A stretch of 64,000 nucleotides of DNA from Neomicrococcus aestuarii (GTDB lineage Bacteria; Actinomycetota; Actinomycetes; Actinomycetales; Micrococcaceae), in contig NZ_JACHDR010000001.1 in NCBI RefSeq assembly GCF_014201135.1, positions 2,765,628 to 2,829,627 on the forward strand, in the 5' to 3' direction. The notes beneath the pieces are model-generated. The model worked only from the letters and a program-made list of their open reading frames with translations. It had not been told where the DNA came from and did not search any database. The stretch's first letter is position 1, and every line of letters starts with the position of its first letter. A program made the position numbers and the translations under genes. Positions 56,629-64,000 of the stretch are shown here, piece after piece.

Positions 56629-58428
56629 ATGTCTGATGCCCTTTTCACGTTGGGCGAGGACATGCCACCGGCATACCCTGACCGGGCTGCGTGGGGCACC
56701 GCGCCTAAGCTGCGTCAGTGGCAGGCGGAAGCCCTGGAGAAGTATTTCCAGATGGCGCCCCAAGATTTCATGGCCGTGGCAACCCCAGGTGCTGGTAAAA
56801 CCACCTTCGCACTACGCGTCGCCAAGATGCTTGTAGAGCAAGGAACCGTGCGCCGCATTGTGGTGGTAGCCCCCACTGATCACTTGAAACGTCAGTGGGC
56901 GGATGCCGCTGCGCGCGTTGGCCTGTCGATTGACCCGAACTTCAAGAACGCGGACATCTCCATTGGTTCCGGCTTCATTGGCATGGCGGTCACCTATGCT
57001 CAGGTGGCGTCCAAGCCCATGCTGCACCGCGCCAAGGTGGAATCTGTTCCAAGCCTCGTGATCCTGGACGAAATCCACCACGGCGGCGATGCCCTTAGCT
57101 GGGGCGATGGTATTCGAGAGGCTTTCGAGCCTGCGAAGCGTCGACTCGCCCTCACGGGTACCCCGTTCCGTTCTGATACCGCTCCCATTCCTTTTGTGGT
57201 CTATGAAGAGGATGCGGACGGCATTCGCCGCTCCAAAGCTGACTACACGTACGGTTACGCGAACGCGCTCAAAGACCACGTGGTCCGCCCAGTGCTGTTC
57301 ATGGCGTATTCGGGTCGGATGCGGTTCCGCACGTCCGCTGGCGAAGAGATGGAAGCCATCTTGGGCGCTGGGGCCACCAAGGACATCACGCAGCACGCGT
57401 GGCGTACCGCCCTTGATCCGTCCGGCGAATGGATCCCGTCCGTTCTTCGAGCTGCAGATCAGCGACTCACCGAGGTGCGCCGCACGGTTCCGGACGCTGG
57501 CGGCTTGGTCATTGCAACAGACCACGCGGACGCCAAAGAGTATGCCAAGCAGCTCAAGGCCATCACGGGGGAGAAGGTCTATGTGATCCTCTCCGATGAC
57601 GCCAAGGCCTCCAATAACATCGAGGAATTCTCGGCTGGAAACAGCCGTTGGATGGTTGCTGTGCGCATGGTGTCCGAAGGCGTCGACGTTCCGCGTCTCG
57701 CCGTCGGTGTCTATGCCACCTCCACTTCGACGCCGTTGTTCTTTGCGCAGGCTGTGGGTCGATTCGTGCGTGCACGTAAGCGCGGCGAAGTGGCGTCCGT
57801 GTTCTTGCCGTCCGTCCCCGTGTTGCTGGCTCTTGCAAATGAGATGGAAGTCGAGCGCGACCACGCGTTGGATCGGGAGGGCTCCGGGGTCGATGACCTC
57901 GCGCACATTCCCGAAGAAGATCTCATGGCCGAGGCCAATCGGGAAGAGAAAGCAAGCTCGGAGCTCAGCGGCGGAAAGTTTGAAGCCGTCCACTCCCAAG
58001 CCTCTTTCGACCGAGTGCTCTTTGATGGCGGCGAATTCGGAACTGGCGCTGAAGTTGGTTCCGAAGAAGAGCTGGACTTCTTGGGCATCCCCGGCCTGCT
58101 TGAACCTGAACAAGTGTCGATGCTTTTGCGCCAGCGCCAAGCGGAACAGGTCTCGCGTCGTCGTAAGAACGTAGCGGACGGAACCGAGGCGCCTACGCAT
58201 CACGATGAGCAGTTTGCAGATGTGGTGGATCACCGCAAGTTGCGGGAGCTACGTTCCCAGCTGCAGAAGAACGTGTCTGCATGGTCAGCCCGAACCGGCA
58301 CTCCACATGGCGTCATTCACTCGCAGCTTCGCTCTGAGTGCGGCGGCCCGGCCGTCGCTCAAGCGAGTGTAGAGCAGTTAGAGCACCGCATTAGCAAGCT
58401 ACAGAACTGGTTTGTGGGACGTAAGTAA
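56629..58428 (+). CDS. DEAD/DEAH-box helicase (superfamily 2)
   Basis: The 599-residue protein has an SF2 helicase core: RQWQAEALEKYF (Q-like motif), Walker A ATPGAGKTTFALR near residue 47, motif II LDEIHHGGD near residue 145, motif III LTGTPFRSD, motif V VRMVSEGVDVPRLAV and motif VI QAVGRFVRARK near residue 380. The DEIH form of motif II resembles restriction-type and XPB-like helicases. The C-terminal 200 residues are charged and without a recognised domain. It starts at ATG with AAGGAGAA upstream. DNA repair or RNA roles are both possible; nothing here decides. Confidence 0.88.
   Translation: MSDALFTLGEDMPPAYPDRAAWGTAPKLRQWQAEALEKYFQMAPQDFMAVATPGAGKTTFALRVAKMLVEQGTVRRIVVVAPTDHLKRQWADAAARVGLSIDPNFKNADISIGSGFIGMAVTYAQVASKPMLHRAKVESVPSLVILDEIHHGGDALSWGDGIREAFEPAKRRLALTGTPFRSDTAPIPFVVYEEDADGIRRSKADYTYGYANALKDHVVRPVLFMAYSGRMRFRTSAGEEMEAILGAGATKDITQHAWRTALDPSGEWIPSVLRAADQRLTEVRRTVPDAGGLVIATDHADAKEYAKQLKAITGEKVYVILSDDAKASNNIEEFSAGNSRWMVAVRMVSEGVDVPRLAVGVYATSTSTPLFFAQAVGRFVRARKRGEVASVFLPSVPVLLALANEMEVERDHALDREGSGVDDLAHIPEEDLMAEANREEKASSELSGGKFEAVHSQASFDRVLFDGGEFGTGAEVGSEEELDFLGIPGLLEPEQVSMLLRQRQAEQVSRRRKNVADGTEAPTHHDEQFADVVDHRKLRELRSQLQKNVSAWSARTGTPHGVIHSQLRSECGGPAVAQASVEQLEHRISKLQNWFVGRK
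58155..58166 (-). repeat. Near copy of recurrent 12-mer (TTACGACGACGC, reverse)
   Basis: It lies in the helicase gene, where the complement reads Arg-Arg-Arg. It differs from the main form in the first base and matches the form in aroA. Confidence 0.3.
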
Positions 58429-58437
58429 GCAAAGCAA

Positions 58438-58480
58438 AACGAGCCGGTAGGAACCTTTTCAGGTGACCTACCGGCTCGTT
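58438..58480. terminator. Bidirectional terminator between the helicase gene and pncB
   Basis: A perfect 14-bp inverted repeat (58438-58451 and 58467-58480, core CGAGCCGGTAGG) with a 15-nt loop lies between convergent genes. T-rich stretches follow on both sides (GTGTTTTC on plus, GTTTTGCTTTG on minus). Confidence 0.75.
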
Positions 58481-58517
58481 CCGTGTTTTCAGAAGTAGCG
58501 CGCGCTAGTGAGCGTGG

Positions 58518-59840
58518 TTAGTTCGCTGCGTCCTCGTGAAGGTATGTGGTGGGGATGACTGGCTCGCCAGCAGTGAGTCGCTTAGCAGCTCCGGGCAGCT
58601 CCGAAACGGAATCGTGGTGACGCTGAGCGGCCCGGCGAACGCCTTCAGCGCCCGTCCAGCCGTCGGTGAGGACGCCGTCCTTGATGAACTGCACCAACAA
58701 CTCGCGGTCGTTGCCGTCGTTCTCGGGAACTTCACCGATACCGATGACCTCGGCGACCGCACGGCCGCGATCATTGAGACGGCGAAGTGCGAACTTGCGT
58801 CCGCCGACGCTCGCTTTGTTTGCAGCCGCCTTGGCCACGTTGACCCATTCGCCGTCATTTCCTTGGCGAGACACGAGCTTGTAGACCATCGACGCGGTCG
58901 GCGCCCCGGATCCAGTAACCACGCGAGTACCCACGCCGTAAGCGTCCACAGGAGCGGACTGCAGTGCTGCAATGGCATATTCATCGAGGTCAGAGGTGAC
59001 CATGATGCGGGTGTCCTTATTGCCCAAATCATCGAGGAGGCGGCGCACCCACTGGGCCTGATCCACCAGGTCGCCGGAGTCCAAACGCACAGCACCCAAT
59101 TCAGGACCAGCCACTTCAACGGCAGTGCGGACGCCTTGTTCGACGTCGTAAGTATCAACCAAGAGTGTGGTGTTCTTGCCCATCGAAGCCACTTGAGCTT
59201 CGAACGCTTCGCGCTCGGAGTCATGCAACAATGTGAAGGAGTGTGCGGCAGTGCCCACAGTCAGGACGTCGTAGCGAATGCCGGCTTCCAAATTGGAAGT
59301 GGATGCGAAACCAGCGATGACGGCCGCGCGTGCGGCGGCCACAGCAGACTCTTCCTGAGTGCGTCGCGAACCCATTTCTACGCAGGGGCGACCGTTCGCT
59401 GCAGCCGTCATGCGGGACGCGGCTGAGGCCACGGCGGAGTCATAGTTGAGGACTGAAAGGATGAACGTTTCCAAGATGCACGCTTCGGCGAACGTTGATT
59501 CCACAATCAGGATGGGTGAACCTGGGAAGTAGATGTCACCTTCGGCGTAACCGTACACATTTCCGGAGAACTTGAAGTTCGCGAGGTACTCGAGCGTCTC
59601 TTCGTTAACGACCTTCTTTTCCCGCAGAAATTCAATCTGCTCCGGAAGGAATCGGAAGTTCTGCAAGCCCTCGAGGACACGTCCGGTGCCGGCAACTACG
59701 CCGTAGCGGCGACCATCTGGCAAGCGGCGAGCAAATGCTTCAAAGACGCTCTTGCGGTGTGCGGTTCCGGATTTCAGCGATGCTTGAAGCATCGTGAGCT
59801 CGTAGTGGTCCGTGAGTAGGGCTGTTGATGGAAGATTCAT
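58518..59840 (-). CDS. pncB: Nicotinate phosphoribosyltransferase
   Basis: PncB joins nicotinate to PRPP in the NAD salvage pathway. The 440-residue protein shows TDHYELTMLQASLKSG at the start, the EMGSRRTQEESA motif with active-site residues near position 155, ASTSNLEAG, and VRLDSGDLVDQA with GVGTRVVTGSGAP for phosphate binding. It starts at ATG with GAGGAAAG upstream. The gene is divergent from clpS and converges on the helicase gene; this placement is common in actinobacteria. Confidence 0.95.
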   Translation of the reverse strand: MNLPSTALLTDHYELTMLQASLKSGTAHRKSVFEAFARRLPDGRRYGVVAGTGRVLEGLQNFRFLPEQIEFLREKKVVNEETLEYLANFKFSGNVYGYAEGDIYFPGSPILIVESTFAEACILETFILSVLNYDSAVASAASRMTAAANGRPCVEMGSRRTQEESAVAAARAAVIAGFASTSNLEAGIRYDVLTVGTAAHSFTLLHDSEREAFEAQVASMGKNTTLLVDTYDVEQGVRTAVEVAGPELGAVRLDSGDLVDQAQWVRRLLDDLGNKDTRIMVTSDLDEYAIAALQSAPVDAYGVGTRVVTGSGAPTASMVYKLVSRQGNDGEWVNVAKAAANKASVGGRKFALRRLNDRGRAVAEVIGIGEVPENDGNDRELLVQFIKDGVLTDGWTGAEGVRRAAQRHHDSVSELPGAAKRLTAGEPVIPTTYLHEDAAN

Positions 59841-59942
59841 GCTTTCCTCGTTCGCAAAGTCAGGAGCACAATCGCGCGCGGCGACGTACGTATCTCCTCA
59901 CACTTTAGCCACAACTGCGGGCTCGGTGACGCATAGCGCGCG

Positions 59943-59948
59943 TAGAAT
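59943..59948 (+). promoter_or_regulatory. -10 element of clpS (probable leaderless start)
   Basis: TAGAAT ends 6 nt before the ATG at 59955. No Shine-Dalgarno is present. Confidence 0.55.
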
Positions 59949-59954
59949 ACCCGT

Positions 59955-60260
59955 ATGGCTTTACCGGACACGATCGTAAGAGAAGACACGGATACCCGCG
60001 TCGATGAGCGGGTTCAAGAAGCGACGCCCTACGTCCTCATTGTCTGGAATGACCCGGTCAACCTGATGACCTACGTCAGTTATGTTTTCCAGAGCTACTT
60101 CGGCTACAGCAAGTCGAAGGCTAAAAGGCTCATGCTGGAAGTGCACCGCGATGGGAAGTCCGTGGTTGCCACGGGTTCTAAAGAGAAAATTGAGGCAGAC
60201 ACGTTCGCTATGCACGAATTTGGTCTGTGGGCTACGTTCCAGAAAGCAGATGAATCGTAA
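59955..60260 (+). CDS. clpS: ATP-dependent Clp protease adaptor ClpS
   Basis: ClpS delivers N-degron substrates to the ClpAP or ClpCP protease. The 101-residue protein has the substrate-binding segment [20 protein letters not shown] near residues 26-45, and the [15 protein letters not shown] element with the conserved His. The start ATG lies 6 nt after a -10 hexamer. Its stop overlaps the DUF2017 start by one base (TAATG). Confidence 0.95.
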   Translation: MALPDTIVREDTDTRVDERVQEATPYVLIVWNDPVNLMTYVSYVFQSYFGYSKSKAKRLMLEVHRDGKSVVATGSKEKIEADTFAMHEFGLWATFQKADES

Positions 60261-60838
60261 TGGCGCGAGGATTCAAGTCAACGGCCGCAGGAATTGTGGC
60301 GGGTTTTGATGCGGGCGAGATTGGCTTGCTTCGCGAGTTACTTGCGGATGTTGCGGAGCTTTTAGAGAACGACGTCGCAGCACCGGAAAGTGCCACCACT
60401 AGCGACCCGCTGTGGGCACTGACGGGCATGGTTCCAGAATCCGTGGGTTTGCATGAATCTGAAGACGCCGTCGTTCAGCGGTTGATTCCCACAGTTGCTT
60501 CTTCGGATGCTGAAGAGTCTGCGGAGTATCGTCGTCTGACGGAGCAGAGCCTTGTCAGCGCCAAACTGGGGCATTTGAAGTCCTCGATTGAGATTCTCGA
60601 GCGCACCCCTTTGGTGATTTCAACGGATGAAGCGGTGGTGCTCTCGAAGTCGTTGAATTCCGCGCGACTCGCTCTGGCGGAGCGGCTGGATATCAAGGAT
60701 GAGAAAGACGCCGAAAGCATCTACATGATGGTGGATCACTCGGATGCCAGTACTGATCGAGACCAGATGGCTCTTGTCTACAATTTCGTTTCTTGGGTCC
60801 AAGAATCGCTCATGAATGCCTTGCTAAAACGTATGTAA
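60260..60838 (+). CDS. DUF2017 domain-containing protein
   Basis: This 192-residue acidic, mostly helical protein matches DUF2017, which sits directly after clpS across actinobacteria. It has the conserved opening FKSTAAGIVAGFDAGEIGLL and a C-terminal part with LALAERLDIKDEKDAESIYM and FVSWVQESLMNALL. The TAATG overlap with clpS implies coupled translation and suggests a role with ClpS-dependent proteolysis. No biochemical function is known to me. Confidence 0.85.
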   Translation: MARGFKSTAAGIVAGFDAGEIGLLRELLADVAELLENDVAAPESATTSDPLWALTGMVPESVGLHESEDAVVQRLIPTVASSDAEESAEYRRLTEQSLVSAKLGHLKSSIEILERTPLVISTDEAVVLSKSLNSARLALAERLDIKDEKDAESIYMMVDHSDASTDRDQMALVYNFVSWVQESLMNALLKRM

Positions 60839-60901
60839 TACTCACCACCGCCGCGCCAGATTCCGGCTTTTCTCACGGCGGGCGAGTATTCTCGACACAT
60901 C

Positions 60902-61867
60902 ATGCCTCGACACAACGATCGCTTTACCCAGCTCACGGAGGGTTCTCTGGGGGAACCTTTCGCGCCGCATCCGGACGCGCCTATCGGCATTTTCGATTCC
61001 GGAGTCGGCGGTCTCACCGTAGCGCGCGCAGTCCTCGATCAGCTGCCAGCAGAGTCCACCGTATATGTGGGGGATACCAAGAACAGTCCCTACGGACCTT
61101 TGCCGATCGCCCAGGTTCGCGCGAACGCGCTCGGCGTCATGGATGAGCTCGTGGCTGCAGGCGTCAAGATTCTGGTCATTGCCTGCAACTCAGCGTCCGC
61201 GGCCGTGCTGCGCGATGCGCGCGAGCGGTACACCGGTGGGTACGGGATACCTGTGGTCGAAGTGATTCAGCCAGCAGTGCGCCGCGCTGTCATGGCAACA
61301 CGCAACGGAAAAATCGGTGTTATCGGCACCGAGGCGACTGTTGGCTCAAGAGCCTACGAGGACGCATTCGCGGCCGCTCCCCACTTGGAGATTGTCTCCG
61401 CCGCCGCACCGCGATTCGTCGAGTTCGTCGAGCGCGGCATCACCTCGGGTGACGAACTGATTCAGACGGCCACCGAGTACCTGGCGCCCATCATGGATGC
61501 CGGCGTCGACACTCTAGTTTTGGGTTGCACTCACTACCCGCTGTTGACCGGCGTGATCTCCTACGTGGTGGGGGATTCAGTGACGCTGGTGTCCAGTGCC
61601 GAGGAAACCGCGAAAGACGTCTTTCGCGAGCTCACTCGACACGGGCTCATGCGGCAAGAGTCGTTGCCGCCAACGCACGACTTCTTGGCCACCGGCGACG
61701 CTCAAAGTTTTGAAGTCTTGGCCCGACGCTTCCTTGGCCCAGAGGTGCTTGGCGTTCAGCACGCCGACCACGTTGCGGCTCATTTTCCCACCGGCGTCAT
61801 GGCAAGAATTACCCCCGAAATGCTCGAAGAAGCTCGCATTAAGAGCCTTGCGAAGGGATCACAGTGA
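60902..61867 (+). CDS. murI: Glutamate racemase
   Basis: MurI makes D-glutamate for peptidoglycan. The 321-residue protein has [17 protein letters not shown] near residue 30, the first catalytic Cys in [12 protein letters not shown] near residue 97, and the second in [12 protein letters not shown] near residue 206. About 25 N-terminal residues precede the usual start, so a later start is possible, but ATG 60902 is the first convincing one. TATTCT at 60887-60892 could be a -10 close to the start. Its end overlaps the following gene by 4 bases (GTGA). Confidence 0.94.
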   Translation: MPRHNDRFTQLTEGSLGEPFAPHPDAPIGIFDSGVGGLTVARAVLDQLPAESTVYVGDTKNSPYGPLPIAQVRANALGVMDELVAAGVKILVIACNSASAAVLRDARERYTGGYGIPVVEVIQPAVRRAVMATRNGKIGVIGTEATVGSRAYEDAFAAAPHLEIVSAAAPRFVEFVERGITSGDELIQTATEYLAPIMDAGVDTLVLGCTHYPLLTGVISYVVGDSVTLVSSAEETAKDVFRELTRHGLMRQESLPPTHDFLATGDAQSFEVLARRFLGPEVLGVQHADHVAAHFPTGVMARITPEMLEEARIKSLAKGSQ

Positions 61868-62748
61868 AACTGACCATTATCGGCAGCACGGGTTCGTTTC
61901 CCGGTCCCAGCTCTCCAGCGTCGTGTTATCTCGTCAGCGCCCATGACGGACAACGGCCCTGGCGAATCCTCCTAGATCTGGGTAGCGGTTCGCTTGGCGT
62001 GTTGCAGCGCTACATGGACCTCAAGGACATCGACGGCGTGTTCTTGTCCCACTTGCACCCGGACCACTGCATGGATCTGTGCGGGTTGCACGTCGCAGTA
62101 CGTTGGGACCCCATGGGCTGGGGTCGCGATCGCATCAAGGTGTGGGGTCCAGCGGACACCGCAGAACGCATGGCCACCGCGTACGGGATGGATCCCGAAC
62201 CTGGCATGACCGAAGAATTTGACTTCATTAACTGGGTTCCGCGCCAAGTCGTTGAGCTAGGACCTTTCCGGATTACTGCTTACCCGGTACGTCACCCCAC
62301 CCCGGAGGCGTACGCCATCCGCGTAGAAGCCACCGAGGATCTCTTTGGCGATGTTCGTACCTCGGTACTGACGTATTCGGGGGACACTGACTCGTGCGAA
62401 GGACTCATCGAGGCCGCCGAGGACGCAGACCTGTTCTTGTGCGAAGCTGCCTATGAAGAAGGCCGTGACGACGCCATTCAGGGCATTCACTTGACCGGCA
62501 AGCGTGCTGGCGAAGCCGCCACGGAAGCGGGAGTGCGCCGCCTCTTGTTGACGCACATCCCCGTGTGGACAGATACCAATACCGTTATCAACGAGGCGGC
62601 TGAAGTCTATGAGGGCGGACTGGCCGCAGCCGTCTCCGGCGTGACCTACGGTGTGCTCTCCGGTGACCGACTGGAACCGCCAAAGACTAGTGCCATGTCA
62701 CGAATCCCCGCACCGAAAAGCAACACCCGCGCGCTTCCACGCCAGTAG
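61864..62748 (+). CDS. MBL-fold metallo-hydrolase (RNase Z/lactonase-like)
   Basis: The 294-residue protein has the metallo-beta-lactamase motif [12 protein letters not shown] near residues 58-69, further ligands in [13 protein letters not shown] and YSGDTDSCE, and [11 protein letters not shown] near the end. It resembles the actinobacterial MBL protein (Rv1339 type) found between murI and rph. In mycobacteria Rv1339 has been described as a cyclic-nucleotide phosphodiesterase; that activity here is inference from family and position. It is coupled to murI by a 4-base overlap. Confidence 0.86.
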   Translation: MKLTIIGSTGSFPGPSSPASCYLVSAHDGQRPWRILLDLGSGSLGVLQRYMDLKDIDGVFLSHLHPDHCMDLCGLHVAVRWDPMGWGRDRIKVWGPADTAERMATAYGMDPEPGMTEEFDFINWVPRQVVELGPFRITAYPVRHPTPEAYAIRVEATEDLFGDVRTSVLTYSGDTDSCEGLIEAAEDADLFLCEAAYEEGRDDAIQGIHLTGKRAGEAATEAGVRRLLLTHIPVWTDTNTVINEAAEVYEGGLAAAVSGVTYGVLSGDRLEPPKTSAMSRIPAPKSNTRALPRQ

Positions 62749-62751
62749 ACT
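62746..62751 (+). promoter_or_regulatory. -10 element of rph (probable leaderless start)
   Basis: TAGACT, overlapping the stop of the preceding gene, ends 7 nt before the ATG at 62759. No good Shine-Dalgarno is present. Confidence 0.4.
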
Positions 62752-62758
62752 GGACATC

Positions 62759-63523
62759 ATGCCCCCAGAGACTTCCTCACCGGCCCCTGCCGTCGTGCGT
62801 GCCGATGGCCGCACCCCACAACAGCTTCGACCCATCAGCATCACCCGTGGCTGGTCCAGCCAAGCTGAAGGTAGCGCGCTGATCGAATTCGGAAACACCC
62901 GAGTTCTCTGCACCGCTTCCTTTACCGCTGGCGTACCCCGTTGGCTCAAGGGCGAAGGCCGCGGCTGGGTCACCGCCGAATACGCGATGCTCCCACGGGC
63001 CACGAATACGCGAAGCGACCGCGAATCCGTCAAGGGAAAGATCGGCGGACGCACCCACGAGATCTCCCGACTGATCGGCCGCTCGTTGCGCTCCATCATT
63101 GACACCAAGGCGCTCGGTGAAAACACCATCGTCTTGGACTGCGACGTCCTCCAAGCAGACGGTGGAACCCGCACCGCCGCTATCACCGGTGCCTACGTAG
63201 CGCTCGTTGATTCGATTCGCTGGGCCAAGGCCAACAAGATCATCGACCACCGCGCCAAGGTTCTTACGGACTCTGTTGCAGCGGTGAGCGTTGGCATCAT
63301 CGACGGTATCCCCATGCTGGATCTTCCCTACATCGAGGACGTCCGTGCCGAAACGGACATGAACGTCGTCGTCACCGGCTCTGGCACTTTCGTAGAAGTT
63401 CAGGGCACCGCCGAGGGCGCCCCTTTTGACCGTGACGAGCTCAACCGCTTGTTGGATCTAGCCGTCTCGGGAACCGCAGAACTGGCCCAGATCCAGCGCG
63501 AAACCCTTGGCAACGATGACTGA
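62759..63523 (+). CDS. rph: Ribonuclease PH
   Basis: RNase PH trims tRNA 3' ends by phosphorolysis. The 254-residue protein has [39 protein letters not shown] with the conserved RNA-binding arginines, and [19 protein letters not shown] with catalytic Asp residues. ATG 62759 is chosen over an earlier in-frame start at 62651, which would overlap the upstream gene by 98 bases. Its stop overlaps the rdgB start region by 8 bases. Confidence 0.95.
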   Translation: MPPETSSPAPAVVRADGRTPQQLRPISITRGWSSQAEGSALIEFGNTRVLCTASFTAGVPRWLKGEGRGWVTAEYAMLPRATNTRSDRESVKGKIGGRTHEISRLIGRSLRSIIDTKALGENTIVLDCDVLQADGGTRTAAITGAYVALVDSIRWAKANKIIDHRAKVLTDSVAAVSVGIIDGIPMLDLPYIEDVRAETDMNVVVTGSGTFVEVQGTAEGAPFDRDELNRLLDLAVSGTAELAQIQRETLGNDD

Positions 63524-64000
63524 AACCAGCCCGCAGAAGCCGAGCTTCGGCGTCGTCCTGGCTACCCACAATCAAGGCAAGCTGCGCGAATTCCGTCAGC
63601 TCCTCACTGCTGCGATGCCGGACTTTGACGCAACCGCGCACGTCTTTGACGCCGCCTCAGTGGGAGCGCCGGACGTGAAAGAAACCGGTGTAACCTTCGC
63701 GCAGAACGCCATCCTCAAGGCAGAAGCGGTAGCCAAAGCCACGGGTCTTCCGTCGGTTTCTGATGATTCCGGACTTGCCGTCGACGTCCTCAATGGCGCC
63801 CCAGGAATCTTCAGTGCACGGTGGAGTGGCGCTCACGGCGATGACACCGCCAACCTCAACCTCTTGCTGAATCAGCTCGCCGATATCGACGAACAACACC
63901 GCGGCGCAAAGTTCGTTTGCGCTGCCGCGCTCGCAGTTCCCGGTCAGGAAACAGTGGTAACTTTCGGGGAGCTCAACGGCACGCTGTTGACCGCTCCTCG
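63516..64000 (+). CDS. rdgB: RdgB/HAM1 family non-canonical purine NTP pyrophosphatase (partial, 3' end outside window)
   Basis: This enzyme hydrolyses dITP, XTP and related nucleotides to keep them out of DNA and RNA. About 161 residues are visible: [18 protein letters not shown] at the start with the substrate-binding THN..K motif, and [20 protein letters not shown] with the metal-binding acidic residues near position 87. ATG 63516 lies inside the rph end, 8 bases before its stop is complete. The rph-rdgB order is widespread. The frame continues past the right edge. Confidence 0.94.
   Translation, partial: MTETSPQKPSFGVVLATHNQGKLREFRQLLTAAMPDFDATAHVFDAASVGAPDVKETGVTFAQNAILKAEAVAKATGLPSVSDDSGLAVDVLNGAPGIFSARWSGAHGDDTANLNLLLNQLADIDEQHRGAKFVCAAALAVPGQETVVTFGELNGTLLTAP

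Noticed and set aside
56812..58233. 473-codon open frame on minus, opposite the helicase gene
   Set aside because: No recognisable domain. The helicase motifs occupy the plus strand over the same interval.

Overview
The window is 64 kb of chromosome from a high-GC Gram-positive bacterium, most likely Actinomycetota, family Micrococcaceae (Arthrobacter/Glutamicibacter/Rothia group). This is inferred from marker genes: a fused Kgd-type 2-oxoglutarate decarboxylase/dehydrogenase, a SigH/RsrA-type redox sigma/anti-sigma pair, the 24-residue ribosomal protein bL37, NucS, a Rho factor with a long Arg/Asp/Asn-rich insert, and the order argS-lysA-hom-thrC-thrB-rho-prfA-prmC-tsaC-wecA-atp. Coding density is high. 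There is one tRNA gene, and I see no rRNA, prophage, insertion sequence or CRISPR array. One gene remnant (isochorismatase family) is present, and both ends of the window cut through genes (rsgA, rdgB).

Layout. 1-4.9 kb: rsgA, aroA and a DoxX-like membrane protein on the minus strand, then divergent sigH-rsrA, then bL37 and a GDSL-like protein. 5-8.9 kb: kgd. 9.2-11.7 kb: two overlapping CNNM/CBS (CorC/HlyC) genes. 11.8-14.9 kb: a zinc-type ABC uptake operon (binding lipoprotein, ATPase, permease) with a candidate Zur box in front and a convergent zur-like gene whose 3' end overlaps the permease gene. 15-18.3 kb: small-molecule enzymes (metallo-hydrolase, sulfurtransferase, alcohol dehydrogenase, HIT protein). 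18.3-25.3 kb, minus strand: hrpA, a secreted metallophosphoesterase, tRNA-Arg(CCG) and a membrane-anchored DivIVA-like protein, with the isochorismatase remnant on plus.

25.4-46.9 kb is one long plus-strand block: argS, lysine and threonine synthesis (lysA, hom, thrC, thrB), transcription and translation termination (rho, prfA, prmC), tRNA t6A synthesis (tsaC), a lipid-linked sugar transferase (wecA-like), the complete F1Fo ATP synthase operon (atpI-like, atpZ, atpBEFHAGDC) and a DUF2550 protein. 46.9-53.7 kb: nagA, nucS, a Cys/His protein, an AI-2E family transporter, a large uncharacterised membrane protein and a YbbN-like chaperone. 53.8-58.4 kb: an ABC-2 exporter pair, DUF3039 and a DEAD/DEAH helicase. 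58.5-64 kb: pncB (minus), then clpS-DUF2017-murI-MBL-rph-rdgB.

Non-coding signals may be the most informative part. At least ten genes have a TANNNT hexamer exactly 6-7 nt before the start codon and no Shine-Dalgarno sequence, the layout of leaderless mRNAs. The atp operon has hairpins at four gene junctions, including on both sides of atpE. The rho leader holds three hairpins. A 12-mer, GTACGACGACGC, recurs in intergenic DNA and in several reading frames of unrelated genes. sigH has a near-perfect SigH-type promoter of its own.
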